A stretch of DNA of 13,943 nucleotides from an uncultured Collinsella sp. (GCA_900549535.1 UROR01000046.1:1-13943); one strand, 5' to 3'; positions 6,051 to 11,536 are shown, counted from the first letter of the stretch. Numbers and translations are program-made. The notes: a model not told the origin generated them from the sequence alone.

Positions 6051-6376
6051 GAGTGACCTCCTTTCAGGTCTGGAGCCGTCCCCGCTTTCCACACCGGGCG
6101 GCTCTTTTTTGTTGCTTGCTTTCGGGGCCTCGCCCCCGGCACGGCACCGGTAGGGAACGTCCCCGCGGATGGTTATTGGAGAGCCGCGGGGCAACGGTGC
6201 CGCCCCGGGGATGGGGCCCGCGGGTTGCCTGAGCGGCAATACCTGCGTTTCCGCGTTATTCGCGCGGTAGGCTTCGGGCCATGATTTTGAGAGAGCCGAC
6301 ATACCGACCGAGGCACGCTAAGCCGGAGCCGCCCTATCGCAGGGCGGCCAGGTCGACGCTGCCGCGGCTCGTGGTA
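6051..6376 (-). other. 326-bp intergenic GC-rich structured leader
   Basis: The only long gap in the left operon. I see no convincing gene in it. On either strand it holds several hairpins: GCCGCCC/GGGCGGC at 6328-6348, TTGCC/GGCAA at 6225-6239, GGGGC/GCCCC at 6124-6136 and the terminator-like stem at 6073-6104. It lies just before the excisionase-like gene, so on the minus strand it would be mRNA leader or the site of an internal promoter; no clear -35/-10 pair was found. A structured antitermination site or other cis-acting RNA is possible. The open frame through it (84 codons from an ATG at 6302) is judged a GC artefact. Confidence 0.4.
6073..6110 (+). terminator. intrinsic terminator-like hairpin, plus direction
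   Basis: GAGCCG (6073-6078) pairs with CGGCTC (6099-6104), extended by CCC/GGG across a one-base bulge, followed by six T (6105-6110). In the plus direction this is a typical Rho-independent terminator, yet no plus-strand gene ends here. On the minus strand the same element is A6-hairpin placed just ahead of the AAAGGAGG of the HTH gene. It may stop antisense transcription or stabilise the mRNA 5' end. Confidence 0.6.
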
Positions 6377-6547
6377 TCACTCGCCGCCGCGCTCCTTCCG
6401 TTCCCGTTCAGCCAGCTCGTCGAGTTCGCGTTTGATTTCCTTCACGCGCTCGTCGACGAGGTGGACCCGAAGCAGGATTCCGGTCGCTAGGCACGCCGTG
6501 AAGTTCACGGCCCACGGGAGCCAGTCGGGCATTTCCGCACCCCCCAT
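6377..6547 (-). CDS. 56-aa membrane-anchored coiled-coil protein
   Basis: One transmembrane helix at about residues 9-27 (WLPWAVNFTACLATGILL), then a strongly charged helix (VDERVKEIKRELDELAERER) typical of a short coiled coil, ending KERGGE. The architecture resembles small phage holin-like or inner-membrane scaffold proteins, but the gene is in the early region. Start: ATG at 6547 overlaps the upstream stop (TGATG); an alternative ATG at 6532 has the better Shine-Dalgarno (GGGGTG) and would remove five residues. It is the last gene before the 326-bp leader. Function unknown. Confidence 0.7.
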   Translation of the reverse strand: MGGAEMPDWLPWAVNFTACLATGILLRVHLVDERVKEIKRELDELAERERKERGGE

Positions 6548-6882
6548 CACTGCTCGCCGCCCTTGAGGTGGAAGCGCATCCACTCGCCAGCTGCAAGGCC
6601 GACCTCCACCGGCTGGATGTCAGGGTCGATGGCGTCGATGCTGTTCATCACCACCGTGCGCTCGACGAAGCACATGGTCGCCTCGTCGCCGCGCATGAGC
6701 CCGTCCAGGCGCCCGCGGGCGTCGACGAACCACTCGAAGGCCTCGCGGTGCCAGCCGCCGCCGGCGTCGCACCAGCAGACGATGGCCTCGATGCCCGAGA
6801 AGCCGCTCGGGCACTCGATCTCGAACGACTTCCCGCGCGCCTCGTACCTGATGTTCTCGCGGCGCGTCTTCACGTCTCCCAT
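6547..6882 (-). CDS. hypothetical phage protein, 111 aa
   Basis: Not recognised. It begins MGDVKTRRENIRYEARGKSF and appears to be a beta-rich soluble protein with aromatic residues in the middle (IVCWCDAGGGWHREAFEWFV) and a CxC pair there; the second half (MCFVERTVVMNSIDAIDPD) is mixed alpha/beta. No membrane segment. The ATG at 6882 is preceded by AGGGGAGGG. It follows the 36-aa acidic gene after 11 bases. Located early in the leftward operon, where phages often carry small host-takeover proteins, but that is position-based inference. Confidence 0.75.
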   Translation of the reverse strand: MGDVKTRRENIRYEARGKSFEIECPSGFSGIEAIVCWCDAGGGWHREAFEWFVDARGRLDGLMRGDEATMCFVERTVVMNSIDAIDPDIQPVEVGLAAGEWMRFHLKGGEQ

Positions 6883-6893
6883 GTCGCCCTCCC

Positions 6894-7004
6894 CTACAGC
6901 TCGAAGTCGGAAAAGTCGCGGGCCTCGACGGGCTCGGCCTCGACCGTGATGGCCTCGGGGATGTTCCAGCCGCCCAGCTCGATGTCGATGTAGTTCTCGT
7001 TCAT
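6894..7004 (-). CDS. 36-aa acidic phage peptide
   Basis: ATG at 7004, TAG at 6894-6896. It starts MNENYIDIELGGWNIPEAI and is strongly acidic throughout (several Glu and Asp, one Arg), ending DFSDFEL. A CGGAGAG Shine-Dalgarno lies about six bases upstream. It fits exactly between the Cro-like gene and the 111-aa gene with short gaps on both sides. The acidity and size resemble DNA-mimic or antirestriction-type phage peptides, but there is no motif that proves this. Function unknown. Confidence 0.6.
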   Translation of the reverse strand: MNENYIDIELGGWNIPEAITVEAEPVEARDFSDFEL

Positions 7005-7033
7005 GGTTCTCTCCGTTTCGTTGGATGCAAACT

Positions 7034-7231
7034 TTAACTTTCCTCTGTTGCCAAAAAAATATCGTCGCGAGTGATGCCGAGGAACGTCAGGACCCTTTCG
7101 AGGTCTTTGGCTCGCATCTCTCCGGGATAAAGCTCGTAACGGTCATAGGTCGGTTGGCTAACCCCCAACATCCGCTGAACTGCGACTTTCTTAACCCCTT
7201 TGCTCTCGCGAACATCTCGCAGGGTATTCAA
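7034..7231 (-). CDS. Cro-like XRE-family regulator
   Basis: 65 aa, a single Cro/C1-type HTH: TLRDVRESKGVKKVAVQRML, then GVSQPTYDRYELYPGEM, with a C-terminal helix (DLERVLTFLGI). It lies divergently from the repressor across the switch region, the classic place of Cro, and is the first gene of the left operon. The start is TTG at 7231: AGGAGG sits four bases upstream and no ATG fits the domain edge. A TTG start suggests low translation. It probably represses the repressor promoter and its own, favouring lytic growth. Confidence 0.85.
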   Translation of the reverse strand: MNTLRDVRESKGVKKVAVQRMLGVSQPTYDRYELYPGEMRAKDLERVLTFLGITRDDIFLATEES

Positions 7232-7257
7232 GTGGCCTCCTCTCTCTTGCTGAACTA

Positions 7258-7286
7258 ATAGTAAGTCTTTCTTTGCATCGTGTAAA
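7258..7286 (-). promoter_or_regulatory. sigma70-type promoter of the leftward (early) operon
   Basis: On the minus strand, TTTACA (7281-7286) and TACTAT (7258-7263) are separated by exactly 17 bases. The predicted transcription start is near 7251, about 20 bases before the TTG of the Cro-like gene, with its Shine-Dalgarno in between. The spacing and match make this the clearest promoter in the window. Confidence 0.75.
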
Positions 7287-7293
7287 CAAAAAC

Positions 7294-7327
7294 TTTTCTA
7301 GAATGAAAACTTTTCTTTTCTAAAATG
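7294..7327. promoter_or_regulatory. operator-like repeats between repressor and Cro-like gene
   Basis: An AT-rich stretch with the inverted repeat TTTTC-TAGAAT-GAAAA (7294-7309) and a partial second copy (TTTTCTTTTCTAAAATG, 7311-7327), so that TTTTCTAgAATG and TTTTCTAaAATG recur about 22 bases apart. They lie next to the leftward promoter and ahead of the repressor gene, the expected place for operators bound by the repressor and the Cro-like protein. Confidence 0.5.
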
Positions 7328-7344
7328 ATAAGTAAAGTTATACA
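7316..7344 (+). promoter_or_regulatory. weak candidate promoter for the repressor operon
   Basis: TATACA (7339-7344) could be a -10 box; the matching -35 position (TTTTCT, 7316-7321) is poor, as expected for a promoter needing activation. It overlaps the second operator-like repeat and lies 17 bases before the repressor ATG. Low certainty. Confidence 0.3.
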
Positions 7345-7361
7345 TAGGCAAGGAGAGGCCC

Positions 7362-7985
7362 ATGGAAATCGGTAAAAACCTTCGCCGGCTCAGAAGTAGA
7401 GCCGGACTGACCCAACAGGAAATAGCCGACAAACTCGATGTATCTCGAGTTGCCATCGGCCAGTGGGAATCCGAGAAGTCGATGCCGAGAAAAGCGAACC
7501 TTGAGCAACTCGCCGAGCTTTTCGACACCACGGTAGCTGACCTCATGGGAGAGGACGCCACCGAGGCCGCGATCAGCGGCACCTCGCGCATGGTGCCCCT
7601 GCTGGGCTTCGCCCACATGGGCGAGCCGTGCGACGAGGGGAACCTCGCCGACGAGGTCGAGGTCCCCGCCTCCATCGCCGACGCGCACCCTCGAGGCTTC
7701 ATGGTCCACGCCCAGGGAGGGTGCATGGACAACCGGTTCCCCCACGACGCCCTGCTGCTCGTCGACCCCGACATGGAGCCGGTGAACGGCCAGCCGGTGC
7801 TCGCGGAGACGTCCGACTACGGCGCCGTGGTGCGCAACTACACCCGGGGCCGCTCGACCGTGATGCTCACGGCCGACAGCCACAGCGGCGAGTACGACGA
7901 CATCCTCGCCGGGCCGGGCGACGAGCCCGTGGTCTGCCGCGGCCGCGTCGTCTGGTACATGGGCGAGCGGGACGAGAGGGGCTAG
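7362..7985 (+). CDS. phage repressor, XRE HTH plus S24-like domain, apparently non-cleavable
   Basis: 207 aa. Residues 4-60 are an XRE HTH (LRRLRSRAGLTQQEIADKLD, VSRVAIGQWESEK). Residues about 78-200 match the LexA/CI C-terminal fold (VPLLGF ... HAQGGCMDNRFP ... LLLVDPDMEPVNGQPVLAE ... GRVVWYMGE). The three autocleavage positions all differ: the Ala-Gly cleavage pair is replaced by Met86-Gly87, the nucleophile position (usually GDSM) reads GGCM with Cys121, and the dyad Lys (usually VVKR) is Arg158 (VVRN). The fold would still dimerise, but RecA-triggered self-cleavage looks unlikely. Good AAGGAGAGG site before the ATG at 7362. It maintains lysogeny by repressing the leftward promoter; the next gene follows three bases after its stop. 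Confidence 0.85.
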   Translation: MEIGKNLRRLRSRAGLTQQEIADKLDVSRVAIGQWESEKSMPRKANLEQLAELFDTTVADLMGEDATEAAISGTSRMVPLLGFAHMGEPCDEGNLADEVEVPASIADAHPRGFMVHAQGGCMDNRFPHDALLLVDPDMEPVNGQPVLAETSDYGAVVRNYTRGRSTVMLTADSHSGEYDDILAGPGDEPVVCRGRVVWYMGERDERG

Positions 7986-7988
7986 AGC

Positions 7989-8687
7989 GTGGAGCGCGCG
8001 ACCTACAACGTCTACTGCGACGAGAGCTGCGTCACCTCTTCTGCTGCGGACGACTTCATGGCCATAGGCGGGATAATGTGTCCCCTGGACCGGAAGCGGG
8101 AGATCGTGAGGAAGGTGGACCTGCTCAGGGCCTACTACAACGTGCAGGGGGAGTTCGGGTGGAAGACGGTATGCCCGTCGAGGCTCCCCTTCTTCCAGGC
8201 ACTGGTCGACCTCTTCTTCTCGGACCCCGGGCTCAGGTTCCGCGCGGTCGTCGTCAGCAGACGCGAGACGAACTTCGAGGACACCGAGGAGATGTTCCAG
8301 AAGGTCTACTACCAGGTGTTCAACAACTGGCTCGACCGGAGGGACTCATACCGCCTGTTCATCGACCGCCGAATCGACGAGCGCGACAGGGTCGACACGC
8401 TGAGAAGGTGCCTGATAGACACCTTCCAGTTCGGCGATGCGGTCCGCTTCGTCGAGGAGGTCGAGTCTCACGAGAACGACCTGATTCAGCTGGCGGACCT
8501 GTTCATCGGGGCGCTGGCCGCCTCGAGGAACGGGCATCTGCAGGTCGAGGGGGCGAGCGGCGCCAAGCTTCAGGTATGCCGCGACATTTGCCGCAACCTG
8601 GGCACGAGCACCCTAGCGAGCTACGAGACATGGGCCTCGGAGCAGAAGTTCAACGTATTCCATTTTCGCGGCCGTAGGAACATGTGA
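7989..8687 (+). CDS. DUF3800 domain protein
   Basis: 232 aa matching the DUF3800 family, which has a predicted RNase-H-like fold with conserved acidic residues: YCDES (D11, E12), FMAIGGIM, GEFGWKTV (E55, K59), FRAVVVSR, LFIDRR (D126), VESHENDLIQLADLFIGAL (S160, D164, Q167, D170). All of the family landmarks seem present, so it should be active. The biochemical role is not established; members are frequent in mobile elements and near defence genes. GTG start at 7989, three bases after the repressor stop, so it is probably expressed from the prophage during lysogeny. Its stop overlaps the next gene's ATG (TGATG). This is not a core phage gene here and is likely cargo. Confidence 0.8.
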   Translation: MERATYNVYCDESCVTSSAADDFMAIGGIMCPLDRKREIVRKVDLLRAYYNVQGEFGWKTVCPSRLPFFQALVDLFFSDPGLRFRAVVVSRRETNFEDTEEMFQKVYYQVFNNWLDRRDSYRLFIDRRIDERDRVDTLRRCLIDTFQFGDAVRFVEEVESHENDLIQLADLFIGALAASRNGHLQVEGASGAKLQVCRDICRNLGTSTLASYETWASEQKFNVFHFRGRRNM

Positions 8688-9226
8688 TGGCTATGGAGTA
8701 CTCCATCGACCAGGACGGTCATCTCGACCTATCGCGATATGTTTTGGGTTTTGGCTATGACATGTTTCAAGTGCGAGACGTCTCACACGACTATTTCTTT
8801 ACCGAACTCACAAGGCCGCTATATTGGAACGGGTTGCCGGTGATAGGACTGAACAGCGAAGCGAAGTGGCGGCATCTGATTTGCGTCCACGGACGCGACG
8901 GGCTCCCCTTGAACCCGATAACGGACATCGAGCTTGAAAGAGTGAAGCGGCTTCCCCTCATTCCAAAGGTTCTAGATAGACGAATCGACCTCGATATTTT
9001 CCGCCAGACGAACAGGCGAGGCAAGGAGGACAGCATAAGCGTGGTGGCAACCGGTCCAGACATTAACTACCTCGTCACCCTCGGCGCTCTTCCCGGGAAG
9101 TACATTTTCCGAAGCGCTTACCCCGCCGGAAGCAAGTACGTAGGAAAAATATGGGACAGGGTGAATCGCCCGGAGAAATACCGGAAAGACGGAATCACCC
9201 AGCTAGTCGAAAGATATAGGAAATGA
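8687..9226 (+). CDS. unrecognised cargo protein, 179 aa, partner of DUF3800 gene
   Basis: Not recognised with certainty. It begins MAMEYSIDQDGHLDLSRYVL; the middle has KWRHLICVHGRDGLP and ITDIELERVKRLPLIPKVLD, and the end is beta-rich: SISVVATGPDINYLVTLGAL, YIFRSAYPAGSKYVGKIW, then a basic tail. The KxRH-like site and the late strand with R-S-A-Y-P are reminiscent of barnase/ColicinE5/RelE-like (BECR) nucleases of phages, but this is a weak resemblance. Base composition is visibly lower in GC than all neighbours, suggesting recent acquisition. The ATG at 8687 overlaps the DUF3800 stop (TGATG), so the two are co-expressed. A GTG three bases earlier (8684) is an alternative start. Confidence 0.7.
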   Translation: MAMEYSIDQDGHLDLSRYVLGFGYDMFQVRDVSHDYFFTELTRPLYWNGLPVIGLNSEAKWRHLICVHGRDGLPLNPITDIELERVKRLPLIPKVLDRRIDLDIFRQTNRRGKEDSISVVATGPDINYLVTLGALPGKYIFRSAYPAGSKYVGKIWDRVNRPEKYRKDGITQLVERYRK

Positions 9227-9258
9227 AAAAAGAAAACCCCGGATTTCGGGCCCCGAGG
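9226..9258 (-). terminator. terminator-like hairpin reading in minus direction
   Basis: On the minus strand CCTCGG pairs with CCGGGG (6 bp, one G-U pair, 10-base loop), followed by TTTTCTTTTTT. It begins right at the stop codon of the plus-strand cargo gene, so as a minus-direction terminator it faces antisense transcripts coming from the integrase/host side. Confidence 0.5.
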
Positions 9259-9483
9259 TGCGGCCAGGTCCTGAGCTTTAAGCAAAGGGCTCGTCCTTAT
9301 TATGCCTCAGCGGCAGTAAAAGTAAACCGAACAAGTTATGGAGATTGGAGACAGCGAACGGAAAAGCCGCCCCGCGCGCAGCTAGAACCTAGGCGCGAGG
9401 CTCGGCTACACCGCCGACGCCGCTCTCTACACCGCGAACGTAGGGCGAGATTCCATGCGTCTACATCTAGGGAGGTGATGCCC
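9259..9483 (+). other. non-coding leader upstream of integrase
   Basis: No supported gene. It contains a hairpin at 9375-9397 (CGCGC/GCGCG outer, CTAG/CTAG inner, AAC loop, two-base bulge) and a weak TATTAT at 9298-9303 that could be a -10 box without a good -35. A 97-codon open frame crosses it, but its Arg/Pro-rich translation and poor start make it unlikely. It probably holds the int promoter and possibly integrase arm sites. Confidence 0.35.
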
Positions 9484-9516
9484 ATGAAAGCAAAAAATCT
9501 CGGGACCGCAGGCTGA
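9484..9516 (+). CDS. 10-codon leader peptide ahead of integrase
   Basis: ATG at 9484 encodes MKAKNLGTAG and stops at TGA 9514-9516. The upstream GGGAGGTGATG is a nearly perfect anti-Shine-Dalgarno match, far better than the one at int itself. The last codons and the stop lie inside the hairpin at 9498-9532, so a ribosome translating the peptide would melt the 5' arm. This is the layout of translation-coupled attenuation. A second in-frame ATG six bases earlier (MPMKAK...) sits inside the Shine-Dalgarno and is less likely. Confidence 0.45.
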   Translation: MKAKNLGTAG

Positions 9517-9532
9517 TGTCGCGACCCCGAGA
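9492..9532 (-). terminator. hairpin with A-tract; intrinsic terminator in minus direction
   Basis: TCTCGGG (9498-9504) pairs with CCCGAGA (9526-9532), with an AC/AC internal loop and an inner CGC/GCG stem. Six A (9492-9497) precede it on the plus strand, so in the minus direction it is a hairpin followed by a T tract. On the plus strand the same hairpin is followed by TAAGGAG. Confidence 0.55.
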
Positions 9533-9541
9533 CTAAGGAGA

Positions 9542-9575
9542 CGGCCCCTGCACTTTGGAACGTGAGACGGGGCCG
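9542..9575 (+). other. second leader hairpin before integrase
   Basis: CGGCCCC (9542-9548) pairs with GGGGCCG (9569-9575), leaving a 20-base loop. It begins 10 bases after the first hairpin and lies about 57 bases before the int ATG. No T tract follows, so it is not a terminator; alternative pairing with the first hairpin or a regulatory RNA role is possible. Confidence 0.45.
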
Positions 9576-9610
9576 GAGTCAGAACCGGGCGAAACGGAGA
9601 ATAAGCCCGC

Positions 9611-9627
9611 GATCTGAACGGATCTGA
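9611..9627 (+). repeat. GATCTGA direct repeats before integrase ATG
   Basis: GATCTGA at 9611-9617 and 9621-9627, ten bases apart, that is one helical turn, ending four bases before the int ATG. Such same-face short repeats are typical of a regulator or Xis/Int binding site. The second copy occupies the place where a Shine-Dalgarno should be. Confidence 0.35.
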
Positions 9628-9631
9628 TTAT

Positions 9632-10759
9632 ATGACAAAGAAGCAGCGCCGCCGCGTCTGGGGCTCCGTGACCGAGATGAGGCGCGGCAAGAAGTACGTC
9701 CTGCGCTGGATGCAGAACACGCCGCAGGGCCGCAGGCGCAAGACCAAGACCGTGTACGGCACCTACCGCGAGGCGTGCGCGGAGCTGGACCGCATCCACG
9801 TCGAGCACGCCGACGACGCGCCCGTGCCCACCATAGCCAAGGCCTACGAGACGTGGCTCGTCCCCAAGATGGCCGCACAGGTCGAGGCGGGGACGCTCGC
9901 CCCCAACACCCGCGACCTCGTGCTGCGCTCGTGGAGAAACTACGTCGGGCCCCGCTGGGGCGCAATGCCCGTCGACCAGCTCCGCGCCGTCGAGTTGCAG
10001 GACTGGCTGCTGACGCTGCCCGCCGCCACCGCCGATACCGCCCTGCTCACCCTGCGCAAGGTCTACGCCTGCGTCTCGACCTTCATCCGCCTGCCGCTCG
10101 ACCCGTTCGCCGCCAGCGTCAGGTATACCATGCCCACCCGCAAGACCCGCGAGCGCTCAAAGCGCGTCTACACCCTCGACGAGGCCCTGGGCGTCCTCGA
10201 CGCACTGCGCGGTAACCCCCTGGAGCCCGCGTTTATCCTCGCGTGCTTCGGCTCCTGCCGCTCGGGCGAGTCGCTGGGCGTGCGCACCGACGAGGTCATG
10301 CGCTGGGAGCGTAGCGGCACCGCCCTCGCCTCGGCCGACATCTGCCGCCAGATGCAGCAGTCCGGCACCGAGCCGGTTGGCGCCCTCAAGACCGCCAAGT
10401 CCGCCCGCACCGTCGTGATCCTGCCGCAGGCCGCCGACCGCCTCGTCGAGATAGCGGCCGCCCGCGCCGCCGATGGCCGCGAGTGGATGTGCGACCGGGG
10501 CGACGGGCTGCCCATGAACCGGAGCATTTGCAACGACCGTTGGCGGAAACTCTGCGCCGCCCGCGGCATCGAGCACATCCCGTGGTCGAACCTGCGCAAC
10601 TCGTGGCGTACGATAGCGGAGGTCGAGCTTCGCCTGCCGTGGGACCTCATCGAGATGCTGATGGGCCACGCCCTCCCCGGCGTATCGGGACGGCACTATA
10701 TCCGCCCCACCGCCGAGCAGGTCGTCCGCGCCGCCTTCGACGCGCTTGGGATTAGTTAG
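9632..10759 (+). CDS. int: phage tyrosine integrase
   Basis: 375 aa, normal length. The N-terminus (MTKKQRRRVWGSVTEMRRGK ... YVLRWMQNTPQGRRRKTKTV) is an AP2-like arm-binding domain; residues about 65-165 are the SAM-like core-binding domain; about 178-375 is the catalytic domain. Catalytic residues: Arg210 (CFGSCRSGESLGV), Lys253 (ALKTAKSARTV), Arg322 (WSNLRNSWRT), His346 (LMGHALPG), Tyr356 (RHYIRP). The first position of the HxxR motif is Ser319 rather than His, which is unusual. Translation start ATG at 9632 has no good Shine-Dalgarno. It lies at the right end of the element beside the chromosome, as expected for an integrase next to its att site. Confidence 0.92.
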   Translation: MTKKQRRRVWGSVTEMRRGKKYVLRWMQNTPQGRRRKTKTVYGTYREACAELDRIHVEHADDAPVPTIAKAYETWLVPKMAAQVEAGTLAPNTRDLVLRSWRNYVGPRWGAMPVDQLRAVELQDWLLTLPAATADTALLTLRKVYACVSTFIRLPLDPFAASVRYTMPTRKTRERSKRVYTLDEALGVLDALRGNPLEPAFILACFGSCRSGESLGVRTDEVMRWERSGTALASADICRQMQQSGTEPVGALKTAKSARTVVILPQAADRLVEIAAARAADGREWMCDRGDGLPMNRSICNDRWRKLCAARGIEHIPWSNLRNSWRTIAEVELRLPWDLIEMLMGHALPGVSGRHYIRPTAEQVVRAAFDALGIS

Positions 10760-10831
10760 GATATTCCCCCGCAAAGCCGCAGGTAGATGGCGCGCCGTTA
10801 GTTGTGGCAGTATTAAGATTCGCAGCCCAAG

Positions 10832-10864
10832 CCACCGCAAAGGCGCCCGCCCCCTTTGCGGTGG
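10832..10864. terminator. 12-bp inverted repeat; terminator and/or attachment region
   Basis: CCACCGCAAAGG (10832-10843) and CCTTTGCGGTGG (10853-10864) form a perfect 12-bp stem with a 9-base loop. It lies 12 bases downstream of the SGNH gene stop, so it is probably that gene's minus-direction terminator, although no long T tract follows on either strand. It is also the last feature between the integrase and the chromosome, so attR probably lies in 10,760-10,876. The core cannot be defined without the left end. Confidence 0.5.
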
Positions 10865-10876
10865 TTTGGGGTCGCG

Positions 10877-11536
10877 CTACTCACCAAGCATCTCATGGAG
10901 CTTGGCTGCCACGGCGTGGCCCAGGCTCTCGTGGCTTTCGGGCATCATGTGCAGATAATCGATATCGCCCGGCTCGGCAAAATCAGCGGCATTCAAAAAG
11001 TCGCAGCCAAACTGTTTAGCAGCATACGCATAGTATTCGGCAAAATGCTCCGAGGCCTCGACGGAGCGCTCGTCAAAGTCGGTCATGTACACATCGGCGA
11101 TCTGCGGTTTAATCTTGATAGGCGCCATCAGCAGAATACGCGGGCAGGGCGCGGCTTCGGTCCAGGGAAACGAGCGGACGGTGCGAATCAGCGCCATGGC
11201 ACCGTCAGCGATATCGGCAGCCCCCACGCTAAAGACCGTCTTGCAGTCGTTGGTGCCCAGCATAATCACGATCGCATCCAGCGGCTTATGAGCCTCGAGC
11301 AGCATCGGCAACGCGCGGATGCCGTTGAGATTAGTGTCCAGATGGCACATGTCGTCGCGTACCGTCGTGCGGCCGTTGAGGCCTTCCTCAATCACGTGCC
11401 AGCCCTCGCCCAGGTCGCGCTGGGCCACGCCGCACCAGCGCACATCGTGCGCATAGCGTACCGCGGTGCCGTCGCGCATGCCCGCCGGATCATAGCCGTA
11501 GGTATTGCTGTCGCCAAAGCACAGAACGTTTTTCAT
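10877..11536 (-). CDS. SGNH/GDSL-family hydrolase (esterase)
   Basis: 219 aa with all SGNH blocks: block I GDSN (Ser10) in MKNVLCFGDSNTYGYD, block II GLNG at 52-55, block III GTND at 94-97, block V D193-x-x-H196 (DYLH). No signal peptide, so cytoplasmic. The closest architecture I recall is the arylesterase/acetylxylan-esterase type of SGNH enzymes that remove acetyl or acyl groups from sugars or small esters; the substrate is unknown. GAGGAAGG precedes the ATG. It is the first chromosomal gene and runs towards the prophage, with its own terminator-like repeat downstream. Confidence 0.88.
   Translation of the reverse strand: MKNVLCFGDSNTYGYDPAGMRDGTAVRYAHDVRWCGVAQRDLGEGWHVIEEGLNGRTTVRDDMCHLDTNLNGIRALPMLLEAHKPLDAIVIMLGTNDCKTVFSVGAADIADGAMALIRTVRSFPWTEAAPCPRILLMAPIKIKPQIADVYMTDFDERSVEASEHFAEYYAYAAKQFGCDFLNAADFAEPGDIDYLHMMPESHESLGHAVAAKLHEMLGE

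Noticed and set aside
5802..6302. N-terminal extension of the HTH gene from an ATG at 6302
   Set aside because: No Shine-Dalgarno at 6302, the extension runs through GC hairpins and a poly-A tract, and 6050 has an ideal ribosome site at the domain edge.
7628..8677. 349-codon frame overlapping the repressor and DUF3800 gene
   Set aside because: Arg/Gly/Pro-rich shadow; both genes in the other frames have clear domains.
9223..9516. 97-codon open frame on the plus strand before int
   Set aside because: Arg/Pro-rich translation with no domain pattern, start overlaps the previous gene's stop without a ribosome site, and it crosses a terminator-like hairpin. Only its last ten codons have a good start.
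10760..10876. tRNA gene as integration site
   Set aside because: No cloverleaf, TPsiC-like or anticodon arm pattern could be found; the hairpin is a simple 12-bp stem.
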